NCBI GenBank assembly: GCA_011050085.1
Contig: DRGL01000015.1
Coordinates: forward strand, 1 to 64,000
Length of the DNA: 64,000 bases
Reading direction: 5' to 3'
Source: Pricia antarctica
GTDB taxonomy: Bacteria > Bacteroidota > Bacteroidia > Flavobacteriales > Flavobacteriaceae
The notes under the pieces were generated by a model. That model worked only from the letters and a program-made list of their open reading frames with translations. It searched no databases and was not told the DNA's origin. The translations under genes were made by a program, and so were the position numbers. Below, one piece after another: positions 24,572 to 33,170 of this stretch (the stretch's first letter is position 1; every line of letters begins with the position of its first letter).

Positions 24572-25660
24572 ATGAACTATGTATGTTCGTTTTTTTTGTC
24601 GCTAACGGCTTTGACATGTACTGCCCAGTCAGCAAAACTACCTCAAGTGATACCCATAGACCATCCCGCAATAGTAACCCAAGAATTTATTTATGAACTA
24701 AAAGATGCGCTAACTCCCGAATGTCATGCCTCGACCGTAGAAGTCAGTAATGAGACCGTTGTAGCATCTTGGTTTGGGGGCACAAAGGAAAGAAATAAGG
24801 ATGTAGGAATTTGGATTTCCCGTAATGCCAATGGAGATTGGTCGACGCCTGAAGAAGTTGCTAACGGTATTCAGGAGGATGGCACGCGCCACCCATGTTG
24901 GAACCCTGTTCTTTTTAAACCTGAAGGAGAACCTCTGTATCTTTTTTATAAGGTTGGCCCCAGCCCTCAAGAATGGTGGGGACTTTATATGACCTCAAAA
25001 GATGACGGTCAAACCTGGTCTGAACCTGTAATGCTTCCCAAAGGGATTTTAGGCCCTATAAAAAATCAACCAATACAATTGAAAAACGGAACCATTCTGT
25101 CGCCTTCCAGCAACGAGACCGTTTCAGGCGAGTGGACCATCCACATAGAACATAGTAACGAAGACGCCCAGAGTTGGTCATCTTCGGGCCCTCTCGATGA
25201 CCCCTCGGAATTCGGGGCCATTCAACCCGTAATCTTGAACTATGGTAATGGCAAACTGCAGTTGCTCAGCCGAACCAAAAACAATGTAATCGCAGAAAAT
25301 TGGTCTGACGATAACGGGAAAAACTGGGATGCGATGAAGGCCACGTCGCTGCCTAATCCGAATTCCGGCATCGATGGCGTAACCTTAAAAGATGGCCGCC
25401 AGCTTTTGGTCTATAACCCTACAGAAAAAAATTGGGGCGACCGGGTACCTTTACGCCTAGCAATTTCCGAAGACGGACAAAAATGGAATCGTGTTCTCGA
25501 CCTAGAACCCGTGCGTAAAACAACGGACAGGGAAGGTGAAGAATACTCATATCCGACAGTTATGCAAGCGCAAGATGGCATGATTCATTTGGTCTATACT
25601 TGGAATCGAAAAACCGTGAAATATCTTGTTCTGGACCCTGCTAAGCTTGTCTCGAAATAA
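24572..25660 (+). CDS. Sialidase-like BNR-repeat protein, secreted
   Basis: Start at ATG 24572 gives a clean signal peptide (MNYVCSFFLSLTALTCTAQ); the TTG at 24542 would add ten residues. The 362-residue protein is a six-bladed beta-propeller of the BNR_2 sialidase type: HASTVEVSNETVVASWFGGT, DVGIWISRNANGDWSTPEEV, KDDGQTWSEPVML and SDDNGKNWDAM are Asp-box blades, and EEYSYPTVMQAQDGMIHLVY is the final blade. Exo-sialidase is the usual name, but this subfamily is widely found in polysaccharide loci and its real glycan is often not sialic acid. The lyase, esterase and transporter downstream suggest release of a keto-deoxy sugar acid. It is followed by a fragment of another gene. Confidence 0.78.
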   Translation: MNYVCSFFLSLTALTCTAQSAKLPQVIPIDHPAIVTQEFIYELKDALTPECHASTVEVSNETVVASWFGGTKERNKDVGIWISRNANGDWSTPEEVANGIQEDGTRHPCWNPVLFKPEGEPLYLFYKVGPSPQEWWGLYMTSKDDGQTWSEPVMLPKGILGPIKNQPIQLKNGTILSPSSNETVSGEWTIHIEHSNEDAQSWSSSGPLDDPSEFGAIQPVILNYGNGKLQLLSRTKNNVIAENWSDDNGKNWDAMKATSLPNPNSGIDGVTLKDGRQLLVYNPTEKNWGDRVPLRLAISEDGQKWNRVLDLEPVRKTTDREGEEYSYPTVMQAQDGMIHLVYTWNRKTVKYLVLDPAKLVSK

Positions 25661-25682
25661 CTTCAGTGATTGAATAAAAGCA

Positions 25683-25892
25683 TTGATTGACGATACAAAC
25701 GCAGCATTATTTGAAAATATGGGAAGACAAGATGGTCAAGTCCACCTGATTTACATGGGCGACCTATCCGAACAAAAGATTGCGGGACATACCACATCGC
25801 CGAATACCGTCGATTGGGACAACAACGTACTGCCAGACTTACTTTTAGGTGTAGAAGACGGTCATCAATATTATTTAAAAAACCAGCGATAA
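25683..25892 (+). pseudogene. FG-GAP/VCBS-type repeat remnant
   Basis: An open 69-codon piece with no ATG start and an in-frame stop just upstream (25671-25673). Its end TVDWDNNVLPDLLLGVED followed by GHQYYLKNQR is the typical FG-GAP repeat closing blade. VHLIYMGDLSEQKIAGH precedes it. It is too short to fold alone, and reads as the C-terminal leftover of a larger secreted propeller protein whose N-terminal part has been deleted between the sialidase-like gene and the lyase. It ends 1 bp before the lyase ATG, so it may still be transcribed with the operon. Confidence 0.6.
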
Positions 25893-26831
25893 ATGGAAAA
25901 GTTGCCAAAAGGATTATGGCCGGTAATGTTGACCCCTCTCGACAGTTCGAATCAACTCGATTTACATGTACTAGAGCAACTCACCGAGTTTTATATCGCC
26001 AGTGGTGCAAACGGTCTTTTTGCCAATTGCCTTTCAAGCGAAATGTTTCAACTTACCGATAAAGAGCGTTTGCAGATTACAAAGACTGTCGTGGAAACTG
26101 TAAAGGAAAGAATACCCGTTATCGCCACAGGATCATTCAGCGACGATATGGATATATCTGCGGATTTTATTAAAAAGATATATGATACCGGTATTAAGGC
26201 AGTTGTCATAAGTACGAACCAACCTTGTAACGAACGGGAAAAAGATGACATCTTTAAGCGTAAGATGGAAGTCTTATTAAACAAAACGGGAACCATTCCC
26301 TTGGGCCTGTATGAATGTCCGGTACCTTATAAAAGACTAATGGTTCCCGAAACCTTGGCGTGGCTTGCCAATACGGATAGGTTTCTTTATCACAAAGACA
26401 CTAGCTGCGATCTTGACGACATAAAAACAAAAATCGAATTAACGCGAAATACCAGTCTAGGTATATATAATGCACATGTGCCCACTGGTGTAGAATCTAT
26501 GAGATATGGTGCTAGAGGAATTTCCCCAATCGGCGCTAACCTATATCCGGAACTTTTTAGCGCCCTAATTGCACGTTTAGATAATCCTGAAAAACAAAAG
26601 GAAGTCGAAAAACTGAACGATGCGTTAAACATGATGGATACGATAATACATCATAACTATCCGTATGCGGCCAAACTCTTCCTTCAAAAAAGAGGATTTA
26701 AAATTGATACCCAATGTAGAGTGCCAAGAGTTCGGATGAAACCCCACGACCTTAATAAATTGGAAACTGTTATGAACGTTTTCAATCAATTATCCCAAGA
26801 ATTGAATATTACCGTTCTCAAGTTTTCATAA
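25893..26831 (+). CDS. DapA/NanA-family lyase (N-acetylneuraminate lyase-like)
   Basis: A 312-residue (beta/alpha)8 aldolase of the dihydrodipicolinate synthase family. The Schiff-base Lys is K168 in FLYHKDTSCD and the catalytic Tyr is Y140 in LGLYECPVPYK; GLFANCLSSEM replaces the usual G-x-x-G-E-x-x-x-L substrate loop, so the substrate is not that of DapA itself. In context with a sialidase-like protein, sialate O-acetylesterase and SSS transporter, cleavage of N-acetylneuraminate or another 2-keto-3-deoxy acid is likely. NanE, NanK and NagB are not in the window, so the pathway is incomplete here. Confidence 0.78.
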   Translation: MEKLPKGLWPVMLTPLDSSNQLDLHVLEQLTEFYIASGANGLFANCLSSEMFQLTDKERLQITKTVVETVKERIPVIATGSFSDDMDISADFIKKIYDTGIKAVVISTNQPCNEREKDDIFKRKMEVLLNKTGTIPLGLYECPVPYKRLMVPETLAWLANTDRFLYHKDTSCDLDDIKTKIELTRNTSLGIYNAHVPTGVESMRYGARGISPIGANLYPELFSALIARLDNPEKQKEVEKLNDALNMMDTIIHHNYPYAAKLFLQKRGFKIDTQCRVPRVRMKPHDLNKLETVMNVFNQLSQELNITVLKFS

Positions 26832-26861
26832 GAAAGTCTATAGTATGTAAACCATCTCAAA

Positions 26862-28286
26862 ATGAAAAAACTATTTTTTATCTTCTTTTGTATACCCAAC
26901 CTGTTCTTCTCACAATCATCAATGCGATTGCCAGACATTCTTGGCGACCATATGCTACTGCAAAAGGATTCAGAGGTCAATTTCTGGGGATGGGCCAATC
27001 CACGTTCAAAAATTCGCATTATTGCTGACTGGAACACCGATACCATTCAAACGTCAGCAAGCAACATGGCAAAATGGGAAACCCTTCTAAAAACACCCAA
27101 GGCCGGCGGACCGTACACAATTCAAGTATTATCGGAAGATGAATCCATAAGCATTAAGAATGTGATGATCGGTGAACTATGGATTTGCTCTGGGCAATCG
27201 AATATGGAATTTAGTGTAAACAATGGTGTGATTGATGCCGAAGCCGCTATGCCTGATAGTGAAAATGCAGATATCCGCTTTTTTTTCATTGAAAAGGCAA
27301 CTGCGGCGTTTCCGCAAGACGAACTCACTGGACACTGGGAAGTTTGTAGCCCTGAAAGTATGCGTAAATTTAGTTCGGTCGGTTATTTTTTCGGAAGAAA
27401 ACTGAACGAAGAACTGAATACGCCTATCGGACTCATTAATTCTAACTGGGGAGGCACTCCGGTAGAAACTTGGATGCCAAAAGATGCTATTGAAAATGTA
27501 AATAAAATCCAGGCCGAAGTCGAATTCTTAAATGACAGCGAAGGCTGGCCCCGTGATATTGCCTCAACCTATAATGCCATGATCCATCCAATCACAAAAA
27601 TGGGGATTGCAGGTGCTATATGGTATCAAGGGGAATCGAATACTCCGAACGCAAATACCTACGCAGAGCTTTTTACCACAATGATTAAGGGGTGGAGGCT
27701 GAAATTCCAAAACGATTTTCCTTTTTATTATGTACAGATAGCTCCTTTTCAAGGATATGGCGTCCCTTTTAGTGCTGCCTTGGTGAGGGAGCAACAACAA
27801 AAGGCGTCATCGCTTGAAAAAACCGGAATGGTGGTAATTTCAGATTTGGTAGACGACCCCGACGATATCCATCCCAGATACAAAAAAGAAGTAGGAAATC
27901 GATTGGCTAATCGGGCTTTGGCGGAAACCTATGGTCAAGAATCAACGAAATACAAATTTGCAACCTTAAGGGAACAAAAAATTGAAAAAGGTGCCATTAG
28001 AATCTTTTTTGATAATATAGATGGGGGCATTTCTATTAAGGGTAAACGTATCGATGCCCTAGAAATCGCAGGTGAGGATGAAAAATTTTATCCGGCCAAC
28101 GCTAAAATCGACGAAAAGAGCAACACGCTTTTGGTAAATGCCAAACAAGTAAAAAAGCCAATTTTCGTGCGATACATGTTCGGCAATGGAACTATCGGCA
28201 ACCTTTTCGACAAGTCGGACCTACCTGTAGCTCCTTTTCGAACGGATAAGGTTATTTACGATTTGTCTACAAATCGACCAAAATAA
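26862..28286 (+). CDS. Sialate O-acetylesterase-like SGNH hydrolase, secreted
   Basis: A 474-residue SGNH hydrolase with an N-terminal signal (MKKLFFIFFCIPNLFFSQ). The family opener is RLPDILGDHMLLQKDSEV, followed by a small beta domain; the nucleophile Ser113 is in CSGQSNMEFS, the block III Asn lies in WYQGESNTPNA, and DDIHPRYKKEVG holds the Asp-x-x-His pair. The enzyme removes O-acetyl groups from sugars, for example 9-O-acetylsialic acid, in the periplasm. It starts 30 bp after the lyase and 57 bp ahead of the transporter, making one operon; the same family also deacetylates plant and algal glycans. Confidence 0.85.
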   Translation: MKKLFFIFFCIPNLFFSQSSMRLPDILGDHMLLQKDSEVNFWGWANPRSKIRIIADWNTDTIQTSASNMAKWETLLKTPKAGGPYTIQVLSEDESISIKNVMIGELWICSGQSNMEFSVNNGVIDAEAAMPDSENADIRFFFIEKATAAFPQDELTGHWEVCSPESMRKFSSVGYFFGRKLNEELNTPIGLINSNWGGTPVETWMPKDAIENVNKIQAEVEFLNDSEGWPRDIASTYNAMIHPITKMGIAGAIWYQGESNTPNANTYAELFTTMIKGWRLKFQNDFPFYYVQIAPFQGYGVPFSAALVREQQQKASSLEKTGMVVISDLVDDPDDIHPRYKKEVGNRLANRALAETYGQESTKYKFATLREQKIEKGAIRIFFDNIDGGISIKGKRIDALEIAGEDEKFYPANAKIDEKSNTLLVNAKQVKKPIFVRYMFGNGTIGNLFDKSDLPVAPFRTDKVIYDLSTNRPK

Positions 28287-28343
28287 CATTAGCACACAAT
28301 ATACTCAAAAAAATGAAGGATGATTTTTTAGTATGAGTAAAGC

Positions 28344-29819
28344 ATGAATTTCATAGACCTAATCGTATTTTTTATTTATATCATCGGTATCGCAATATTC
28401 GGTGGGTCTTTTTTTAAAAAAAGTAGAACTTCCGCTTCGTACACTGTGGGCAACAACAATATCCCGGGATGGGTGGTTACCATGTCGATCTTCGCCACTT
28501 TTGTCAGTAGTATCAGTTACTTGGCCCTTCCCGGAAATGCTTTTCAAAGCAACTGGAACGCATTTGCCTTCAGTCTCTCGTTGCCCATTGCCTCGGTTAT
28601 AGCTGCAAAGTATTTTGTACCATTGTACAGAAGGGTCAATAGCCCATCTGCATATACGTATATGGAACAGCGTTTCGGTCCATGGGCGCGAATGTATGTT
28701 TCACTGTGCTATTTGCTTACACAATTGATGCGCATTGGTACGATACTATACCTTCTTGCCCTAACCCTGAACGCCATTACGGGTTGGAACATTACCATAA
28801 TTATAATATTCACCGGTGCTGTAGTTGCCCTCTATTCTATGTTGGGCGGTATATCGGCAGTACTATGGACGGATGCCATTCAGGGTATTATTCTGATTGT
28901 CGGCGCCATTGCATGTGTTGCCTATATTCTATTTTCAATGCCGGAGGGCCCTGAACAGGTTTTTGAAATTGCTACGGAAAATAATAAATTTAGCTTAGGT
29001 AGTTTCAACGCTAGCTTGGCCAGTCCCACCTTTTGGGTTGTCTTTGTCTATGGTATTTTCATCAACCTTCAGAATTATGGGATAGACCAAAATTATGTAC
29101 AACGCTACATGGCCTCGAAAAGTGAAAAGGAAGCTAAAAAATCGGCTTTGATCGGGGGGCTACTGTACGTGCCCATTTCTGCACTTTTTCTTTTTATTGG
29201 GACTTCCCTTTTTGCATATTACGATACCGTGGCAACACTTCCCTTAGAATTACAGGATCTTACAAAAGGCGACCGTGTTTTCCCGTATTTCATCGTCAAT
29301 GTGCTTCCTGCCGGATTGAGCGGATTACTCGTAGCATCCATTTTTGCGGCAGGGATGAGCACGATTTCTACCAGTTTCAATAGCTCAGCGACCGTATTCC
29401 TGACCGATTACTACAACAAATATTTCACGAAGATAGCTTCGGATACAGAAGGATTGCGCGTGCTGTACATTTCTTCCGCGATTATAAGCATTATTGGCAT
29501 CGGTATCGCTATTGCCATGATAAACGTGAAGAGCGCTTTGGATGCATGGTGGAAACTGGCCTCTATATTCAGCGGCGGTATGCTTGGATTGTTTTTATTG
29601 GCACTGTTTTCAAAGACCAACAATGTTATCGGTGCAATATCTGGGGTGGTAGTGGGTGTTTTGGTTATAATGTGGATGAGCCTCTCTCAGGTTTTTCTTG
29701 GACCTGAAGCCATAGGCAACGACTTTCATGCTTACTTGACCATTGTAATGGGCACTGCCGCTATATTCCTGGTCGGTTTTTTGATTTCCATTTTTGTTTC
29801 CTGGAAAAAAAAGGTATAA
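28344..29819 (+). CDS. SSS-family sodium:solute symporter (sialic acid/sugar-acid type)
   Basis: A 491-residue inner-membrane symporter with about 13 hydrophobic helices. The signatures SYTVGNNNIPGWVVTMSIFATFVSS, SMLGGISAVLWTDAIQGIIL and GLLVASIFAAGMSTISTSFNSSATVFLTDYY are the sodium-site and family motifs of SSS transporters related to the SiaT/NanT-like group. It is the last gene of the sialidase-lyase-esterase operon, so uptake of the sugar acid released outside is the likely role. The ATG at 28344 begins MNFIDLIVFF, directly at helix 1. Confidence 0.85.
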   Translation: MNFIDLIVFFIYIIGIAIFGGSFFKKSRTSASYTVGNNNIPGWVVTMSIFATFVSSISYLALPGNAFQSNWNAFAFSLSLPIASVIAAKYFVPLYRRVNSPSAYTYMEQRFGPWARMYVSLCYLLTQLMRIGTILYLLALTLNAITGWNITIIIIFTGAVVALYSMLGGISAVLWTDAIQGIILIVGAIACVAYILFSMPEGPEQVFEIATENNKFSLGSFNASLASPTFWVVFVYGIFINLQNYGIDQNYVQRYMASKSEKEAKKSALIGGLLYVPISALFLFIGTSLFAYYDTVATLPLELQDLTKGDRVFPYFIVNVLPAGLSGLLVASIFAAGMSTISTSFNSSATVFLTDYYNKYFTKIASDTEGLRVLYISSAIISIIGIGIAIAMINVKSALDAWWKLASIFSGGMLGLFLLALFSKTNNVIGAISGVVVGVLVIMWMSLSQVFLGPEAIGNDFHAYLTIVMGTAAIFLVGFLISIFVSWKKKV

Positions 29820-30254
29820 AATATATTGCCTAACATAATCGCTCCGATATGTGCTTTATTTATTTTTCTAATGGCCATTGAATTAAAAAACTAATATACT
29901 TCAGGATTAAAGCTGCTGTTATGAGCTGTGATAATGTATAGTTAAACATGTAGTCCTTGACCGTACTATTGTCTGAGCCTAGGTTTATCTAATCAAATTT
30001 TCTTCTAGCAAATCGGAATGTTTCAAATCAAACTGAATTATATCCTTTCGTTGCGCATATGTTGTATTTAACTATCGAAATAGGCTATTTATTTAATAAA
30101 TCACTCGATACAACCGAAGCAAATGCACTTGGTTCTGCCTTGAAACTTACTACATACGACAGGTTCATGTGAACTATATAACTGATGCTTGAGTAGATTA
30201 AATTTCCTTTAGGACCAAATCTAGAATACGATTAAAATTAGATAAACGTCTAGA
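29820..30254. other. 435-bp gene-free stretch
   Basis: Between the transporter operon and the convergent T9SS operon, AT-rich. No strong terminator hairpin and no ORF that looks real. Confidence 0.5.
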
Positions 30255-32201
30255 TTATTTAGCTTCATCAAACTCTGAGCTTCCCTTGGAAACAATAATA
30301 AAATCTGATCGTCGATTTACGAAATGCTCCTGCTCACTACATTTGACATTGTTCTTACAGGCATTTATCAAACGGTATTCACCAAAACCGTTGGCACTCA
30401 CTATTCTGTCAATATCGACACCTTGTGCAATGAGATATCTTCGGGTTGATTTCGCCCTATCATCGGAAAGGGATAGATTGTAATCGTCGGCACCTCTCGC
30501 ATCGGTATGCGATTCTATTTTAATCTTGAGTTGTGGAAATTCACGCATTGCAAATAACACTTTTTCAAGCTCTATTTCAGCTCTTGAAGTGATGTTTGAT
30601 TTATCGTAGTCGAAATATATGGGGTCGACCTTAATTTTTTCAATATCGCCTTCTTTTTCAACCAAACTATCAAAAGGGGTTAGGTACACGTTGTTGTTTA
30701 GCGATGGCTCTTGCGGTTCATCATTCGTTGTCACATAGTTCGTTTTTTTAGAATAGGTCGATTTAGAAAACGCCAACTTATTTTTCTTGTTACAGGGCAA
30801 TGTAAAGCCATAAAATCCGTTTTCGTCGGTTTTAAGGACTGCTATCAGCCCATCTTCCGGATTAGTTAGTTCAACGTTAGCATCAGCGATAGGTTCGCCC
30901 GTTCTTTCATTTAACACATAGCCTGAATAGTCTAGGCAGTCAACCGGTTTTGCTTCCTCAAAGAAATATATATCATCGTCGCCTACTCCGCCGGAACGGT
31001 TTGACGCTACATAGCCGTTTCCAGAACCGCTGTCCCAGATGTACGAAAAGTCATCCATATTACTATTTATGGGTCTCCCTAGATTTACGGGAAGAGAATA
31101 ATCGGATCTTGAACGAATCTTGGAGCCGAAAACATCTAGACCGCCCAGACCGTAGTGACTGTCGGAAGAAAAGTAAAGTATATCGTTGTTAATAAACGGA
31201 AACATTTCCCTGCCCGGGGTATTTATTGCGGGTCCTAAATTTATAGGTGGGGTAAACGCTTCCCCGTTGCTTGTAAGCTCAACAACATAAATATCGCTCT
31301 CACCGTAACCCCCGGCCATATCTGAAGTGAAGTAAAGGTATCTTCCATCTTTGGTTACTGCCGGATGACCACATGAATACTCTTTGCTATTGAAATTGAG
31401 AGAAGACACGTTTACCAACTCATTTCTTACAATAGTACCCTTTAAAATTTGCATATTAGATAAACCTTCTTTGTTGGCACTTAGTTTATTTTTGTTCATA
31501 TAATTTCGAGTGAAATATACGGTTTGGGAATCCCAAGAAAATGAAAGATTCGAATCATGGTAGGATGACTCTAAATTACTAAGGAATTTTTCCGGTACAA
31601 ACCCGTTCACCTTTGGTAAAGTGACATACACGTCTAAATACGGTTGATTGTTCCAAGGATATATTTTTCCATTTGATTTAATGCTGTCACGGGTAGAGGC
31701 AAACACCAAACGCTCTCCATACATCGATGGGGCAAAATCGGATTTCTTGCTATTAAATTCCATATTACTAAGTGTGAATTTGTGTTCAAGCTTAGTAATA
31801 CTATCTAATTGCCTTTTTTGTGCCATTATCATATCCAACCTATTTTTGTCGGTATAGAAATTTTTCAATAGCTCATCGGCCTTGTCTAAATTACCGCTGG
31901 CCTTTAGGCATTGAACCAATTTTATAATATTGGGCTCACCTACCCGCTCACCCTGAATGGAATATAGCCTACTGTACCAACTCGTGGCCTCTTGATACCG
32001 GTTTGTGTTGAAGTAACTGTCTGCCAAACGTTGAATAACATGTAGGGAAGGCTTGCGCTTTTCGGTGGCCAAATCTTTATAAAGCGCAATGGCCTTATCA
32101 AATTTGAAATCTGTGAAATAACGGTCTGCCCGCTCTTCTTTGCTTTGTGCGACTAAACCGATGCTAAAACAAAGGCATAGTATGAATAGTATTTTTTTCA
32201 T
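30255..32201 (-). CDS. OmpA-family protein with TPR, PD40 and peptidoglycan-binding domains
   Basis: A 648-residue secreted outer-membrane protein: a signal peptide (MKKILFILCLCFSIGLVAQ), two TPR-like repeats (20-115), PD40 beta-propeller blades (VFASTRDS, YFTSDMAGGYGESDIYVVE, YFSSDSHYGLGGLDVFGS, YVASNRSGGVGDDDIYFFE), a CarboxypepD-like domain (GYVLNERTGEPIADANVEL), and a C-terminal OmpA domain (IYFDYDKSNITSRAEIELEK ... HTDARGADDYNLSLSDDRA). OmpA domains bind peptidoglycan. Proteins of this build commonly follow a PorP/SprF gene and a large adhesin gene, as here. A helper role in T9SS secretion is known of relatives, inferred here. Confidence 0.9.
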   Translation of the reverse strand: MKKILFILCLCFSIGLVAQSKEERADRYFTDFKFDKAIALYKDLATEKRKPSLHVIQRLADSYFNTNRYQEATSWYSRLYSIQGERVGEPNIIKLVQCLKASGNLDKADELLKNFYTDKNRLDMIMAQKRQLDSITKLEHKFTLSNMEFNSKKSDFAPSMYGERLVFASTRDSIKSNGKIYPWNNQPYLDVYVTLPKVNGFVPEKFLSNLESSYHDSNLSFSWDSQTVYFTRNYMNKNKLSANKEGLSNMQILKGTIVRNELVNVSSLNFNSKEYSCGHPAVTKDGRYLYFTSDMAGGYGESDIYVVELTSNGEAFTPPINLGPAINTPGREMFPFINNDILYFSSDSHYGLGGLDVFGSKIRSRSDYSLPVNLGRPINSNMDDFSYIWDSGSGNGYVASNRSGGVGDDDIYFFEEAKPVDCLDYSGYVLNERTGEPIADANVELTNPEDGLIAVLKTDENGFYGFTLPCNKKNKLAFSKSTYSKKTNYVTTNDEPQEPSLNNNVYLTPFDSLVEKEGDIEKIKVDPIYFDYDKSNITSRAEIELEKVLFAMREFPQLKIKIESHTDARGADDYNLSLSDDRAKSTRRYLIAQGVDIDRIVSANGFGEYRLINACKNNVKCSEQEHFVNRRSDFIIVSKGSSEFDEAK

Positions 32202-32210
32202 ATTTATTTT

Positions 32211-33137
32211 TTAGAAGAATCTCGGTGATAACGCTCTCTTTTTCTGATCGAAAACTCGGTATTTTAAAATAATTTCGTGGGAACCGTCATTATAATTATT
32301 AAATCCGCTTAGGGTATAATCATAGGCATAGCCCAAGAAAAAGTTTTTGGTAACCTGAAAGCCGGCCAGTGCGCTTATAGCGTCATCATATCGGTAGCCC
32401 AAGCCAAGATTTAATTTTTCCTGTATTAGAAAATTTGCAGAAATGTCTACCGTTATCGGTGCTCCAGAAACATGTTTCGTGAGAAATGCAGGCTTAAATT
32501 TTACGGCATTGGAAAGGTCAAAGACATAACCTCCCATTACATAATATTGACTTTTTCTGTCGGTAACAATTCGCTCATCATCGTTATAAATATGCGAATT
32601 GAGAAAATTATTGTCCGAGATTCCAACATACCATATATCACTATAGAAAAATATACCAGCCCCAAATATGGGTCTCGTCTGCTGTATGTTCTCTTGGAAA
32701 ATGGGATCTTGATTGTTTGCGAAAGTTCCTTTTGACCAATCGACATTTAATATGTCTACGCCAGCGTTCAGACCCAAGGACAACTTGGTGGTATAGCCCG
32801 TAGTAATTTCATACGCAAAATTACCGTTTACGTGCACATTGTTTGATGCGCCTAACTTATCGTTGGTTGCGGTGATGCCCAAACCGATTTTATCTGTTGC
32901 CTTTGCGTGAAGGGCAAACGATTGATTCTCAGGGGCACCCTCTACCCCGACCCATTGGGAACGGAAAAGTAGGTTTCCTTCAATTTTACCACCGACACCC
33001 GTATAGCCGGGATTTAGCACTGCTGTATTATACATATACTGTGTGTACTGTGGCTGTTGCTGGGCGACTATCTCGTGTGTTACAAGGACCGCCAGGAAGC
33101 ATACGATCACTAATGTGATTCTATTTTTGTTTCTCAT
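32211..33137 (-). CDS. Type IX secretion membrane protein, PorP/SprF family
   Basis: A 308-residue outer-membrane beta-barrel protein with a signal peptide (MRNKNRITLVIVCFLAVLVTHEIVA). The start of the mature chain QQQPQYTQYMYNTAVLNPGYTG is the diagnostic PorP/SprF opening, followed by FRSQWVGVEGAPENQSF; the end GYAYDYTLSGFNNYNDGSHEI is the closing strands. PorP/SprF proteins bind the C-terminal domain of T9SS cargo and tether it. The gene is 33 bp after the adhesin and 9 bp before the OmpA gene, so the three are one operon, and this barrel is probably dedicated to that adhesin. Confidence 0.92.
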   Translation of the reverse strand: MRNKNRITLVIVCFLAVLVTHEIVAQQQPQYTQYMYNTAVLNPGYTGVGGKIEGNLLFRSQWVGVEGAPENQSFALHAKATDKIGLGITATNDKLGASNNVHVNGNFAYEITTGYTTKLSLGLNAGVDILNVDWSKGTFANNQDPIFQENIQQTRPIFGAGIFFYSDIWYVGISDNNFLNSHIYNDDERIVTDRKSQYYVMGGYVFDLSNAVKFKPAFLTKHVSGAPITVDISANFLIQEKLNLGLGYRYDDAISALAGFQVTKNFFLGYAYDYTLSGFNNYNDGSHEIILKYRVFDQKKRALSPRFF

Positions 33138-33170
33138 AGGTTTAAGGTTTGGGAAGCGTTTGGTTGTGGT

